Part shown: piece after piece, positions 1 through 9,805 of the stretch | How the letters are laid out: every line of letters begins with the position of its first letter | Position numbering within the stretch: position 1 is the stretch's first letter | DNA from: Candidatus Marivariicella framensis | GTDB lineage: Bacteria > Bacteroidota > Bacteroidia > Flavobacteriales > Flavobacteriaceae | DNA length: 64,000 bases | NCBI GenBank assembly: GCA_905182735.1 | Contig: CAJJCT010000003.1 | Location: 62,001 to 126,000, forward strand | Direction of reading: 5' to 3' | Notes under the pieces: model-generated | Databases searched by the model: none | What the model saw: the letters and a program-made list of their open reading frames with translations, nothing else | Told to the model about the DNA's origin: nothing | Made by a program: the position numbers and the translations under genes

Positions 1-41
1 TAATTAATATTAGCCGATTTACTAAAGAGATTAAAAAGACT

Positions 42-49
42 TATTTTTG
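42..49 (+). promoter_or_regulatory. -7 element (TATTTTTG) before glyS
   Basis: This is a perfect match to the Bacteroidota -7 consensus TAnnTTTG and ends only 4 nt before the glyS ATG at 54. I see no TTG at the expected -33 distance, so the evidence is the -7 match and its position. If used, the glyS mRNA would have almost no leader. Confidence 0.45.
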
Positions 50-53
50 CTTT

Positions 54-1595
54 ATGACATATCAATCAGATCATTTTAAAAAAACTATATCTCATGCAAA
101 AGAGTATGGTTTTGTTTTTTCGTCAAGTGAAATATATGACGGTTTAAATGCAATATATGACTATGGTCAAAATGGAGTGATGTTAAAAAATAATATTCGT
201 GAATATTGGTGGAAATCTATGGTTCAATTAAATGAAAACATTGTGGGATTGGACTCTGCTATTTTTATGCATCCTACAATTTGGAAAGCCTCTGGACATT
301 TAGATGCTTTTAGTGACCCTTTAATTGACAATAAAGACTCAAATAAACGTTATCGAGCGGACGTTTTAGTAGAAGATTATGTTGCTAAAATTGAACTAAA
401 AATTGAAAAAGAAATTACAAAAGCATCCAAACGTTTTGGAGAACAATTTAATCAAGAACAATTTATTGAAACTAATCCAAGAATAATTGATTATAAAAAC
501 AAGGTATCTCTAATACTCAGTCGTTTAAATAAATCATTAGAAGCAGAAGACCTTTCCGATGTAAAGTCTTTAATTGAAGAGCTGAAAATTGCTTGTCCAG
601 AATCTGGATCAAGGAATTGGACAGATGTTAAGCAATTCAATTTAATGTTTGGAACAAAACTTGGCGCTTCCTCGGAATCATCTATAGATTTATATTTAAG
701 ACCTGAAACTGCTCAAGGTATTTTTGTAAATTTTTTAAATGTTCAAAAATCAGGGAGAATGAAACTTCCTTTTGGAATAGCTCAGACAGGAAAAGCTTTT
801 AGAAATGAAATAGTTGCTAGACAATTTATTTTCAGAATGAGAGAATTTGAGCAGATGGAAATGCAGTTTTTTGTTTCTCCGGGAGAACAAAAAAAATGGT
901 ATAACAAATGGAAAGAAACACGTTTAAGTTGGCACTTGTCTCTAGGCATGGGTCAAGATAATTATCGTTTTCATGATCATGAAAAACTTGCTCACTATGC
1001 AGATGCTGCAACTGACATTGAGTTTAAATTTCCATTTGGATTTAAAGAGTTAGAGGGAATTCATTCCCGAACTGATTTTGATCTTTCAAAACACGAAGAA
1101 TTTTCAGGAAAAAAACTTAAATTTTTTGATCCTGAAAAAAATAAAAATTATACCCCATACGTAGTAGAAACGTCTATTGGGTTAGATCGTATGTTTTTAG
1201 CTATTTTTTCCTGGGCTCTTAAAGAAGAGTTAATTGAAGAAGGAAACACAAGAACTGTACTTAAACTACCAGCTATTTTAGCGCCTTATAAAGTAGCCGT
1301 GTTACCTCTATTGAAAAAAGATGGTCTACCTGAATTGGCTAGGAAAATATTAGAGGATTTGAAATGGAAATATAATATTTCTTATGACGAAAAAGATGCA
1401 GTTGGAAGAAGGTACAGGCGTCAAGATGCTTTAGGAACTCCATTTTGTATTACAGTTGATCATCAGTCTTTAGAAGATAAAACTGTAACTATAAGAGATC
1501 GAGACACAATGAATCAGGAACGAATTTCATTTAAAGAGATTTCCGGTTTTTTAGAAGACAAACTGAATATTAAAAACTGGCTACAAAAAATTTAA
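54..1595 (+). CDS. glyS: Glycine--tRNA ligase, single-chain type
   Basis: Charges tRNA-Gly with glycine in the cytoplasm using ATP. At 513 residues it is the homodimeric (GlyQS, eukaryote-like) class II enzyme. The N-terminus has the family start AKEYGFVF..SEIYDGL, the catalytic core carries RPETAQG near residue 216 and the class II motif 2 arginine in FRNE near residue 249, and the C-terminal anticodon-binding domain begins near residue 405 (PAILAPYKVAVLPL). The ATG at 54 matches the usual start of flavobacterial homologues. It appears monocistronic, followed by about 100 bp before xth. Sequence identity is very clear. Confidence 0.97.
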   Translation: MTYQSDHFKKTISHAKEYGFVFSSSEIYDGLNAIYDYGQNGVMLKNNIREYWWKSMVQLNENIVGLDSAIFMHPTIWKASGHLDAFSDPLIDNKDSNKRYRADVLVEDYVAKIELKIEKEITKASKRFGEQFNQEQFIETNPRIIDYKNKVSLILSRLNKSLEAEDLSDVKSLIEELKIACPESGSRNWTDVKQFNLMFGTKLGASSESSIDLYLRPETAQGIFVNFLNVQKSGRMKLPFGIAQTGKAFRNEIVARQFIFRMREFEQMEMQFFVSPGEQKKWYNKWKETRLSWHLSLGMGQDNYRFHDHEKLAHYADAATDIEFKFPFGFKELEGIHSRTDFDLSKHEEFSGKKLKFFDPEKNKNYTPYVVETSIGLDRMFLAIFSWALKEELIEEGNTRTVLKLPAILAPYKVAVLPLLKKDGLPELARKILEDLKWKYNISYDEKDAVGRRYRRQDALGTPFCITVDHQSLEDKTVTIRDRDTMNQERISFKEISGFLEDKLNIKNWLQKI

Positions 1596-1698
1596 ATTAG
1601 TCTTTTACCAACAAATTGATAGCTCTGTTAAAAATATCAATGGTAACTTTTATTAATTTTAGTAAATTTAATTGCTGTTATTATTATTTTGGTAACCA

Positions 1699-2460
1699 AT
1701 GAAAATAATTTCATATAATGTAAATGGTATTCGAGCAGCTTTGAAAAAAGGTTTTGCTCAATGGTTAAAGTCTTCAAATCCAGATATTGTTTGTATTCAA
1801 GAAATAAAAGCTCAAAAAGATCAGATTGACACAAATATTTTTGAAGATTTAGGGTATAACCATTTCTGGTTTGCAGCTCAAAAAAAAGGATATAGTGGTG
1901 TTGGAATTCTATCAAAAAAAAAACCAAATAATATAATTTATGGAACTGGAATACCATCAATGGATTATGAAGGAAGAACCCTTCGTCTTGATTTTGATGA
2001 ACTTTCAGTAGTCAGTCTATATCTTCCTTCTGGAACAAATACTGAAAGACTTGACTTTAAATTTAAATTCATGAAAGAGTTTCAAGAATATATTAATAAA
2101 TTGAAAAAAGATTTTCCTCGCATTGTAATATCTGGTGACTATAATATATGTCACAAGCCAATTGATATTCATGATCCAGTTAGAAATAAAACTATTTCTG
2201 GATTTTTACCTGAAGAAAGATTATGGCTTGATAATTTTTTAAATAACGGATTTATTGATTCGTATAGATTTTTAAATAAAGAACCACATAATTATAGCTG
2301 GTGGAGTTATAGGGCAAACTCCAGGTCGAACAATAAAGGTTGGAGAATTGATTATAACTTAGTCAGTAAAGAATTATCATCTAATATTATAAATTCTTTT
2401 ATAATGCCCGAAGCTTATCATTCTGACCATTGTCCAGTCGGATTAATTTTAAAATTTTAA
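1699..2460 (+). CDS. xth: Exodeoxyribonuclease III (AP endonuclease, ExoA/Xth family)
   Basis: A base-excision-repair nuclease that incises DNA at abasic sites and removes 3' blocking groups. The 253-residue protein has the complete endonuclease/exonuclease/phosphatase fold motifs: NVNGIRAA at residues 7-14, the metal-binding Glu in IQEIKAQ (E35), SGDYN near residue 145, and the catalytic pair D243-H244 in SDHCPV. Length is normal for the family. The next gene, an OmpA-like lipoprotein, starts 9 nt downstream, so the two are probably co-transcribed. A near-consensus -7 element (TTATTTTG, one mismatch) lies just before the start. Confidence 0.95.
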   Translation: MKIISYNVNGIRAALKKGFAQWLKSSNPDIVCIQEIKAQKDQIDTNIFEDLGYNHFWFAAQKKGYSGVGILSKKKPNNIIYGTGIPSMDYEGRTLRLDFDELSVVSLYLPSGTNTERLDFKFKFMKEFQEYINKLKKDFPRIVISGDYNICHKPIDIHDPVRNKTISGFLPEERLWLDNFLNNGFIDSYRFLNKEPHNYSWWSYRANSRSNNKGWRIDYNLVSKELSSNIINSFIMPEAYHSDHCPVGLILKF

Positions 2461-2469
2461 TTTCATAAT

Positions 2470-3366
2470 ATGAAAACATTTTTTCCAATAGTATTTTTTT
2501 CCTTTTTAATTAACGGATGTGTATCGTTTAAAACTTTTAATGATATTGAAGATCTTTATGCAAGCCAGAAAATGAAATATAGAACCTCGCAAAATGAAAA
2601 CAAATTACTTAGTATTAAGATTGATTCTCTTTCTGAGGGACTAGAATTAAAAATTAATTTACTTAAGGTAACTAATGAAAGCTTGACTTTAAAGAAGTCA
2701 GAGCTATCAAAATTACAAAATGATTACACTTTTTTATCTTCTAAAAGTGATTCAGATATTAAGGCTAGAATTAATGAAAATAATGGGCTGTTAGATAGTT
2801 TAGCACTTAAACAATATGAACTAAGTAAAGGGCTTGAACGAGTAGGAGAGTTAGAAAGACTTGTAATAGAAAAAGAACAAAACCTAAGTCTTCTTAAAAA
2901 AAACTTATCAGATGCTCTTTTAAGTTTTAAAGGAAAAGGATTAACGGTAGAGCAAAGAAATGGTAAAGTTTATGTATCAATGGAAAACAAACTTTTATTT
3001 AAATCAGGAAGCTGGACAGTGGGTAATGAAGGAAAAAAAGCAATTAATCAATTGTCTAATGTTTTAGCTGAAAATCCTGAAATTAATGTATTAATAGAAG
3101 GTCATACTGATAACGTGCCTTATTCAGGAGATGGGCCAATCAAAAACAATTGGGATCTCTCAACTAAAAGAGCAACTTCTATAGTTCAATTATTATTAAA
3201 TAACAAACAAATTTTACCTCAAAATATTACTGCTGCAGGCAGAGGAGAGTTTCTGCCAGTTGGACCAAACAGTAACGAAAAAGGAAAATCTTCCAATAGA
3301 AGAATTGAAGTTATTTTAACTCCCCAGCTTGATGCTATTACTGAGCTATTAGAGAATTTAAATTAA
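2470..3366 (+). CDS. OmpA-family lipoprotein with coiled coil
   Basis: A predicted outer-membrane lipoprotein that anchors to peptidoglycan. Residues 1-17 form a lipoprotein signal ending in lipobox LINGC. Residues about 25-155 are heptad-rich and look like a coiled coil. From about residue 165 there is an OmpA C-terminal domain with LFKSGSW, the peptidoglycan-binding stretch IEGHTDNVP and the NWDLSTKRA and GRGEF motifs. At 298 residues with no beta-barrel, it resembles Bacteroidota 'OmpA/MotB' lipoproteins rather than OmpA itself. It sits between xth and an aldo/keto reductase with 9- and 8-nt gaps. Specific function is unknown. Confidence 0.88.
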   Translation: MKTFFPIVFFSFLINGCVSFKTFNDIEDLYASQKMKYRTSQNENKLLSIKIDSLSEGLELKINLLKVTNESLTLKKSELSKLQNDYTFLSSKSDSDIKARINENNGLLDSLALKQYELSKGLERVGELERLVIEKEQNLSLLKKNLSDALLSFKGKGLTVEQRNGKVYVSMENKLLFKSGSWTVGNEGKKAINQLSNVLAENPEINVLIEGHTDNVPYSGDGPIKNNWDLSTKRATSIVQLLLNNKQILPQNITAAGRGEFLPVGPNSNEKGKSSNRRIEVILTPQLDAITELLENLN

Positions 3367-3374
3367 ATAAATTA

Positions 3375-4412
3375 ATGGAATATAAAAGGCTTCCAAATAC
3401 TGATTTGGATGTAAGTAAAATATGCCTGGGAACAATGACTTGGGGAAAACAAAACACTGATTTTGAAGGTCAAGAACAAATGAATTATGCTTTAGATCAA
3501 GGAGTTAATTTTTGGGATACTGCAGAATTATATCCAGTTCCAGCTGAATCAAAAACCCATGGGTCAACAGAAGAAATTATAGGCAATTGGTTTAGTAAAA
3601 ATGGAAAACGTGATCAAATCATATTAGCCTCAAAAATTGCTGGACCTGAAGCATTTAGCTCTCACATAAGAACTAATATGAGCTTCGACAAGACCAACAT
3701 TGATGAAGCCTTACACAGCAGTTTAAGGCGTTTAAAAACAGATTATATAGATCTGTACCAGCTCCATTGGCCAGAAAGAAAAACAAATAAATTTGGAAAA
3801 AGAGGTTTTACCTTTGCGCCTGACGATCCATGGTTAGAAAACTTTGAAAGTGTATTAGATGTTTTACAGGGTCATATTAATTCTGGAAAAATTAGACATG
3901 TCGGAATTTCAAATGAAAATCCATGGGGTATGATGAAATTTTTAAATGCATCAAATTCAAATCGCCCAAGAATGGTGTCAATTCAGAATGCATATTCTCT
4001 ATTATGTAGAGAATTTGAAACAGGTCATTCCGAAATTTGTCATCGTGAAAACATAGGGCTTTTAGCCTATTCGCCTCTTGGCTTTGGTGTCTTGACTGGA
4101 AAATACATGAATGGTATAATACCTAAGGGTTCTAGATTAGAGGTTATGCCGAATTACAAAAGATACACAAGTAATGAATGCGCAAAGGCAACAAAACTTT
4201 ATCATCAACTTGCAATAGATAACGGTCTAACGTTAACGCAATTATCACTTTCTTTTGTCAGTGAAAGAAGTTTTGTCACAAGTAATATTATTGGAGCAAC
4301 CTCACTAGAACAATTAAAGGAAAATATTGAAACTCATAAAGTGAAACTTTCGAAAGAAATATTATCTGAAATTGATGAGATTCATAATAAAATTCCAAAC
4401 CCAGCAGTATAA
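3375..4412 (+). CDS. tas: Tas-like NADP(H)-dependent aldo/keto reductase
   Basis: A TIM-barrel oxidoreductase of the AKR superfamily, 345 residues, which I recognise as co-linear with Escherichia coli Tas. Visible landmarks are LGTMTWG near residue 18, the catalytic Asp and Tyr in FWDTAELYPVP (residues about 46-56), the Lys in LASKIAG and the His in LYQLHWPE. The C-terminus carries the cofactor-binding IIGATSLEQLKEN. The physiological substrate of Tas is poorly defined, so only the reductase class is firm. It lies at the end of the forward block and is convergent with the serine hydrolase 6 nt away; no hairpin terminator is visible between them. Confidence 0.92.
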   Translation: MEYKRLPNTDLDVSKICLGTMTWGKQNTDFEGQEQMNYALDQGVNFWDTAELYPVPAESKTHGSTEEIIGNWFSKNGKRDQIILASKIAGPEAFSSHIRTNMSFDKTNIDEALHSSLRRLKTDYIDLYQLHWPERKTNKFGKRGFTFAPDDPWLENFESVLDVLQGHINSGKIRHVGISNENPWGMMKFLNASNSNRPRMVSIQNAYSLLCREFETGHSEICHRENIGLLAYSPLGFGVLTGKYMNGIIPKGSRLEVMPNYKRYTSNECAKATKLYHQLAIDNGLTLTQLSLSFVSERSFVTSNIIGATSLEQLKENIETHKVKLSKEILSEIDEIHNKIPNPAV

Positions 4413-4418
4413 AAATAT

Positions 4419-5567
4419 TTAATCAGTATTATTAATCATTTTAATTGCCTCATCCAAATAGATATGAACATCGCTCCTGGGGTTATTTGGAGTTGATTTG
4501 CCTTTTAAATGACCAAGTCTTACAACTATTATATTCTCGTCAGGTAAAACAATAACATATTGACCCAGATGCCCTCTCATTAAAAACACTTTATGACCGT
4601 TGAAGTTTTCTAACCACCATGAATATCCATATTCTGGACTTTTTTGAAAACGTGGAGAAATAGATTTAACTACAAATGCTGAGTCAATTAAAGTTTTTCC
4701 ATTCCATTGACCAAAATCCTTATAGAGCTTTCCAAACCTAGCAAAGTCTCTTGCGTTAGAAGCAATACAGCAAAATGCTTTTTCAATATTATTCTTTTTA
4801 CTATCCAATTGCCAAAGTGCAGAATTTTCAGCTCCCATAGGATCCCAAAAACTTTTATATAAGTATTCACTGAGACTTTGTCCTGTTGCATTTACTATTG
4901 ACATTCCAAGTAATTGAGTTGCACCACTTAGATAACTATAACTTTTACCCGGCTCATTAATAATTTCTTGATTTAAGATTAAACTTTTAAGATCATTTAT
5001 AAAGTAAGAAGAAGCAGTTATTGAAACAGGAGAATAATATTCTTCCTGCCAGTCTAATCCAGAAGACATACTAGACAAATCCCCTAATGTTACTATTTTA
5101 GAATAAGACCCTTTTATCTCTGGCAAGAATTGATAAACAGGTTGATCTAGACTTTCAATATAACCATCCATAATGGCTTTACCTAAAAGGGCAGACACAA
5201 TGCTTTTTGACATGGAAAAAGAGTTGCTTTTCGAGTCTAATCCATAACCATCATAATACTTTTCATAGTATAAACTGTCATTTTTTATAACTAAATAAGC
5301 AACTGTTTTATTTTTTTTATTATGTGATTCAAGAAAACTTGAGGGACTAGTTGTGTTATATTTTTTATGAATTGGCCAAGGTTGTGGGTTTGAGGATACT
5401 GGAATTTCATTATTATCAAAAACTTTATAATCCGATAAATAACTTGTTGTATGTCCAGTAAAATAAATTTTAGCAACTCCCTCTAAAAACCAGCTATAAT
5501 TGGAAACATATATACCTCCAAAGATTACAAAAATTATAAAGATTAATATTTTTAATATTTTTTTCAT
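4419..5567 (-). CDS. Membrane-anchored serine hydrolase (beta-lactamase/PBP-like, class C fold)
   Basis: Probably a periplasmic hydrolase tethered by an N-terminal hydrophobic segment (residues about 4-22). The active-site SxxK motif is in FSMSKS, a tyrosine motif in SYSYLSG takes the place of YxN, and the third motif is HLG in RGHLGQYV. This is the COG1680 family, which includes esterases, 6-aminohexanoate-dimer hydrolases and peptidases; substrate cannot be told from sequence. Its start overlaps the hemB stop by one base (TAATG), so it is the last gene of the heme operon, perhaps only by position. Length of 382 residues is usual. Confidence 0.85.
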   Translation of the reverse strand: MKKILKILIFIIFVIFGGIYVSNYSWFLEGVAKIYFTGHTTSYLSDYKVFDNNEIPVSSNPQPWPIHKKYNTTSPSSFLESHNKKNKTVAYLVIKNDSLYYEKYYDGYGLDSKSNSFSMSKSIVSALLGKAIMDGYIESLDQPVYQFLPEIKGSYSKIVTLGDLSSMSSGLDWQEEYYSPVSITASSYFINDLKSLILNQEIINEPGKSYSYLSGATQLLGMSIVNATGQSLSEYLYKSFWDPMGAENSALWQLDSKKNNIEKAFCCIASNARDFARFGKLYKDFGQWNGKTLIDSAFVVKSISPRFQKSPEYGYSWWLENFNGHKVFLMRGHLGQYVIVLPDENIIVVRLGHLKGKSTPNNPRSDVHIYLDEAIKMINNTD

Positions 5568-6547
5568 TAATATTGATTTAAAAGCTTAACAGCTTCTTTA
5601 GCATGATAACTAGCTATCATAGAAGCTCCAGCTCGCTTAAAAGCAAATAGTTGTTCTATCATCACCTGATTGTAGTCTAAAAATCCTTTTTCTTCAGCAA
5701 TTTTTAACATAGAATATTCTCCACTGACTTGATAAGCGGCTATAGGAGAATTAATTTTATTAGACAATGAATTAATTATATCTAAGTATGTAATTCCAGG
5801 TTTTACCATTATTATATCAGCACCTTCTTCAAGATCTTTCATTGCCTCATTAATAGCTTCTTTTTGGTTTGCAAAGTCCATTTGATAGGTTTTTTTATCT
5901 CCAAACCCTGGAGCTGAATCTAAGGCATTTCTAAATGGCCCATAAAATGATGAAGCATACTTAACACTATAACTCATTATTCCAGTTTCAAAAAACCCTT
6001 CAATTTCTAATGCCTCTCGTATTTTCAAAACCCTTCCATCCATCATGTCACTTGGAGCAACAAAATTTGCCCCAGCCGTTGCATGAGAAACAGCCATTTC
6101 AGATAACACATCTATTGTGGCATCATTTAAAATTTTAAAATTTTCTACAATTCCATCATGTCCAAAAGATGAATAAGGATCAAGTGCTATATCAGTCATG
6201 ACTAACATTTCAGGCACACTATTTTTTATTGTTTTAATTGCTCTTTGCATAAGACCATCTTTATTCAAAGCCTCTGTTCCCCTGTTGTCTTTAAGATTGT
6301 CATCAACTTTTGTAAAAATTAAAACTGCTTTTAATCCAATTTTCCAAAGTTCTTTTACTTCTTTTTCAAGTAAGTCTAGACTCCATTGGTAATAATTAGG
6401 CATTGAAACAATTTCTTTCTTAATATTTTTGCCTTCAACAACAAAAAGAGGCACTATGAAATCATTATTAGAAAGTTGATTTTCTCTAACAAGATCTCGA
6501 ATAGCTGAGCAACTTCTTAATCGACGGTTACGATTTAATGGATACAT
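5567..6547 (-). CDS. hemB: Delta-aminolevulinic acid dehydratase (porphobilinogen synthase)
   Basis: Condenses two 5-aminolevulinate molecules to porphobilinogen. The two active-site lysines are present: K196 in MSYSVKYAS and the Schiff-base K249 in MVKPGITYLD. The metal-switch region reads DIALDPYSSFGHDG (residues 119-132), with Asp where zinc enzymes have three cysteines, so this is the Zn-independent, Mg-type enzyme known from plants and Pseudomonas. Length is 326 residues. It starts 3 nt after the antiporter gene and overlaps the serine hydrolase start by one base, within the long minus-strand heme operon. Confidence 0.97.
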   Translation of the reverse strand: MYPLNRNRRLRSCSAIRDLVRENQLSNNDFIVPLFVVEGKNIKKEIVSMPNYYQWSLDLLEKEVKELWKIGLKAVLIFTKVDDNLKDNRGTEALNKDGLMQRAIKTIKNSVPEMLVMTDIALDPYSSFGHDGIVENFKILNDATIDVLSEMAVSHATAGANFVAPSDMMDGRVLKIREALEIEGFFETGIMSYSVKYASSFYGPFRNALDSAPGFGDKKTYQMDFANQKEAINEAMKDLEEGADIIMVKPGITYLDIINSLSNKINSPIAAYQVSGEYSMLKIAEEKGFLDYNQVMIEQLFAFKRAGASMIASYHAKEAVKLLNQY

Positions 6548-6550
6548 ATA

Positions 6551-7834
6551 TTAATCATTTATTTTTTTATTTGAAAAATCAGAATCAATTTCTTCATTTC
6601 TGGGTATTTCAATTTCAAAAGGAATATTTTCTTTAATTTTATTATTTTTAAGAGTTCCAAATAGCATAACAAGCATTGAGATTAAAATAACTAATAGTAA
6701 AACTCTTTCATCTATGATATTAGTTTTAAGACTAGGATCCTTTAAAGTTCCAAGCTGAAGAAAAAGCAAAATACTAATTAACCCTCTGGGAGACATATAT
6801 AATAAAGGAGCGGTATTAAAACTGAAAGTGCTAAATGAAAGATATAAATATCTTGCTCCAAACATAATTAATAAAACAGTAATAGCATAGAAATATGGTT
6901 CAGGCGACATGAAACTGTTTAATGAAATTGAGAATCCAAAAAATAAAAAGAAAAAAGTGCGGACCAAAAAAGTAGATTCGGATGTCAAAACGTGAAATTC
7001 ATGAAGGCTCTTTTTTGTTTTTTCTGCATTTATAGATTTTGTCATAAAATTTGGTAATAAATCACCTCCATTACCGAGGAATATCCCAAAAATAAAAATT
7101 GTTAAAAGAGATGGGAAATGAAAATACTTTCCAATAGCATAGACTAAAATCAAAAGAGCAAGAATTAGAAAAAATTTCACATGATGATCAATACCCTGAA
7201 TTAGTCTAGCCAGAAGGTAAGTTATCACTAATGAAAGGAAAATTATACCTAAAATTTGTATGCCTAATTGAATTATCGGTGTCAAACTAATCAAAGACTC
7301 ATTTAAACCTAATTGTTGGATACTATAATTAAAAATTACAACTCCTAAAATATCTGAAAACGTAGATTCATAAATTACAAACTCTTTATCTTTAGTTAAT
7401 AGTCCACTTGCTGAGGGTATAACTACAGCACTACTTATTATAGAAAGAGGAATAGCATATAACGTAGCAGGATCATTTGGAATTTTCAAAATTGTTGTAA
7501 AAAAAACTTTAAGTAATATTATATTAAGTGTTAAGACAATAAAAGCTGCAAAAAAACCAGATAAAATTAGACCTAGCTTTTCTTTTCTTATATCTAATTC
7601 AAGTGCGCCTTCCAATACAATAAGGACTAAACCAATGGTTCCTAGAACAGGAATTAATGAGTTTAACAAAACAGTATTATCAAACCCATAACTATTTGCA
7701 ATAGTTCGAGCGATAATTCCTGTAATCATGAGTAAAATGACAGAAGGAAACTTTGTTTTCTTTGCTATTAAATCAAATAAATATGAAAAAATGATTAATA
7801 GAGGTAGTAGGATTAAAATAGATCCAGTATTCAT
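6551..7834 (-). CDS. Cation/proton antiporter (CPA/NhaP-like)
   Basis: An inner-membrane exchanger, probably Na+ or K+ for H+. The 427-residue protein has about 12 hydrophobic segments starting at residue 4 and ending near residue 400, followed by a short charged cytosolic tail. Family features are PSVILLMITGIIAR near the N-terminus, VLEGALELD near residue 75, and PSASGLL. The ion cannot be named from sequence. It is inserted between hemF and hemB in the same direction, with a 37-nt gap upstream that holds a possible internal promoter and 3 nt before hemB. No obvious link to heme synthesis is visible. Confidence 0.85.
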   Translation of the reverse strand: MNTGSILILLPLLIIFSYLFDLIAKKTKFPSVILLMITGIIARTIANSYGFDNTVLLNSLIPVLGTIGLVLIVLEGALELDIRKEKLGLILSGFFAAFIVLTLNIILLKVFFTTILKIPNDPATLYAIPLSIISSAVVIPSASGLLTKDKEFVIYESTFSDILGVVIFNYSIQQLGLNESLISLTPIIQLGIQILGIIFLSLVITYLLARLIQGIDHHVKFFLILALLILVYAIGKYFHFPSLLTIFIFGIFLGNGGDLLPNFMTKSINAEKTKKSLHEFHVLTSESTFLVRTFFFLFFGFSISLNSFMSPEPYFYAITVLLIMFGARYLYLSFSTFSFNTAPLLYMSPRGLISILLFLQLGTLKDPSLKTNIIDERVLLLVILISMLVMLFGTLKNNKIKENIPFEIEIPRNEEIDSDFSNKKIND

Positions 7835-7861
7835 AAAAAAACTTTGAGTTTTTTAAAGGTA

Positions 7862-7869
7862 CAAAAATA
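7862..7869 (-). promoter_or_regulatory. Possible internal -7 element before the antiporter-hemB-hydrolase segment
   Basis: On the minus strand this reads TATTTTTG, a perfect TAnnTTTG, 27 nt before the antiporter ATG and at the hemF-antiporter junction, the widest gap in this operon. There is no TTG at the -33 distance, so it may be chance in AT-rich DNA. If real, it would let hemB be expressed apart from hemACDEF. Confidence 0.35.
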
Positions 7870-7871
7870 CA

Positions 7872-8777
7872 TTATGTAGTCCAGTCCCTAGGGTTTTGTA
7901 ATACTTTGATTAGCCTCTCTTCTTCTGAGTTTTTTTTTGCAATATAATTGTAAACCCATTGAACCTTGGGAGGAAGACTCATCAAAACACTTTCAATTCT
8001 CCCATTGGTTTTAAGTCCAAATAGAGTCCCTTTATCATGAACTAAATTAAATTCAACATAGCGACCCCTTCTGATTTCTTGCCAGTTTTTTTGATTTAAA
8101 CTGTATTTATAATCTTTTCTATTTTTGACAATTGGCAGATATGCTTTTAAAAAACTATTACCTACATCTGTAACAAATGAAAACCAGTCTTCAATTTTAT
8201 AATTATTGTTTGACTTTAAATAATCAAAAAACAAACCACCAATTCCACGCGACTCATTTCTATGATGATTCCAGAAATATGAGTCACATTTTTCTTTATA
8301 AACCTTATACAAATTTGAGGAATGTTTATCACAAACGGATTTACATACTTCATGAAAGTGTTTAGCATCTTCCTCAATTAAATAAAAAGGAGTAAGATCT
8401 TGACCTCCTCCAAACCATTGATCTTTTAAATCTCCGTCTGAAGTATAAAGTTCAAAGTATCTATAATTCGCATGAACAGTTGGAATCATGGGGTTTTTTG
8501 GATGAAACACTAAACTCAGCCCACAAGCAAAGAATTTTGAATCTTTAACATTAAAGTAACCCTCTAGACTTTTAGGTAAAACCCCGCTTACCGCTGAAGT
8601 ATTCACTCCAGCTTTTTCAAAAACCTTACCATTCTCCAGAATTCTTGATTTACCTCCACCACCTTCAGGTCTTTTCCAAACATCCTCTTTGAACCTTGCC
8701 CCTCCATCAATATCTTCAATGGAAGTTGTTATTTTTTCTTGAAGTTTATGAATATAATCTAGAAAAGCCTTTTTCAT
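7872..8777 (-). CDS. hemF: Oxygen-dependent coproporphyrinogen III oxidase
   Basis: Converts coproporphyrinogen III to protoporphyrinogen IX using O2, in the cytoplasm. Signatures are WFGGGQDLTPFY (residues about 121-132), ESRGIGGLFFDYL near residue 178, and the C-terminal GRYVEFNLVHDKGT...GRIESVLMSLPP. The 301-residue length is normal for the aerobic enzyme; no oxygen-independent hemN is seen in the window. Its start codon overlaps the hemE stop by one base (TAATG), indicating tight translational coupling. Confidence 0.97.
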   Translation of the reverse strand: MKKAFLDYIHKLQEKITTSIEDIDGGARFKEDVWKRPEGGGGKSRILENGKVFEKAGVNTSAVSGVLPKSLEGYFNVKDSKFFACGLSLVFHPKNPMIPTVHANYRYFELYTSDGDLKDQWFGGGQDLTPFYLIEEDAKHFHEVCKSVCDKHSSNLYKVYKEKCDSYFWNHHRNESRGIGGLFFDYLKSNNNYKIEDWFSFVTDVGNSFLKAYLPIVKNRKDYKYSLNQKNWQEIRRGRYVEFNLVHDKGTLFGLKTNGRIESVLMSLPPKVQWVYNYIAKKNSEEERLIKVLQNPRDWTT

Positions 8778-9805
8778 TATATATTTTCATATTGTTTTAC
8801 ACTGTCAATGAAAGCTTGAGCATGACTCACAGGAATATTTGGTAAAATTCCATGACCTAGATTAACGATATACCTATCCTTCCCAAACTCATTTATCATC
8901 TGTGTTACTTGTTTTTTTATTTCTGGAATAGATGAAAGTAATCTTGAGGGGTCAAAATTACCTTGAAGGGTTATATTTCCACCACTTAAATATCGTGAAT
9001 TTTGAGCAGAACATGTCCAGTCTACTCCCAGGGCAGATGCTCCAGATTTACTCATTTTACTTAATGCAAACCAGCATCCTTTTCCGAAAACAATAACAGG
9101 GCTAATTTTTTTTAATTCTGATATAATTTGCTGTAAATATTGCCAAGAAAATTCATCATAATCCTTAGGCGATAGTAACCCGCCCCATGAATCAAATAAT
9201 TGAACTGCGTTTACTCCTGAAGCCACCTTTTCTTTTAAGTATAAAATTGTTGTATCAGTTATTTTTTGAAGAAATTCATGAGCTAGCTCAGGATGTTCAA
9301 AACAAAATGCTTTTGCTTTATCAAACGTTTTTGAACCCTGACCTTGAATAGCATAGCAAAGAAGTGTCCATGGAGAGCCGGCAAAACCTATTAATGGAAT
9401 GCTGCTGTTTAATTCTTTTTGAGTCATTTTTATAGCATCTAAAACATACCCTAGTTTTTCATGAATATTTGGAACGACTATATTAGATAAATCTTTTTTA
9501 TTTTTAACTGGGTTTGGAATCCAGGGACCTACTCCATCCTTCATTTCAACATTAATATTCATTGCCTGTAGAACGACTAAGATGTCACTAAATAAAATAG
9601 CCGCATCTGGACCTAACTGATTTATTGGCATTAATGTGATTTCAGTAGCAAGTTCAGGAGTTTGACATCTTGTGAAAAAATCATATTTATTTTTTAATTT
9701 CATAAAATCTGGAAGATATCTTCCAGCTTGTCTCATCATCCATACAGGAGGTCTAGAAACAATTTCACCTTTTAGTGCGCGTAAGAAAAGATCATTTTTA
9801 AGCAT
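8777..9805 (-). CDS. hemE: Uroporphyrinogen decarboxylase
   Basis: Removes the four acetate carboxyls of uroporphyrinogen III to give coproporphyrinogen III. The N-terminal signature [15 protein letters not shown] lies at residues about 18-32; the second signature [14 protein letters not shown] is near residue 143, and the C-terminal [11 protein letters not shown] is also conserved. Length of 342 residues is typical. The hemD stop lies immediately before its ATG, and the hemF start overlaps its stop, so it is embedded in the operon. Confidence 0.97.
   Translation of the reverse strand: MLKNDLFLRALKGEIVSRPPVWMMRQAGRYLPDFMKLKNKYDFFTRCQTPELATEITLMPINQLGPDAAILFSDILVVLQAMNINVEMKDGVGPWIPNPVKNKKDLSNIVVPNIHEKLGYVLDAIKMTQKELNSSIPLIGFAGSPWTLLCYAIQGQGSKTFDKAKAFCFEHPELAHEFLQKITDTTILYLKEKVASGVNAVQLFDSWGGLLSPKDYDEFSWQYLQQIISELKKISPVIVFGKGCWFALSKMSKSGASALGVDWTCSAQNSRYLSGGNITLQGNFDPSRLLSSIPEIKKQVTQMINEFGKDRYIVNLGHGILPNIPVSHAQAFIDSVKQYENI

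Noticed and set aside
2-41. A -33 element for glyS
   Set aside because: No TTG occurs at 17-23 nt from the -7 element; GATTT is too weak to call.
1637-1960. 107-residue reverse-strand open frame at the xth start
   Set aside because: It lies antisense to the conserved N-terminal coding part of xth, is Leu/Phe/Tyr-rich without a family pattern, and reflects AT-rich codon shadowing.
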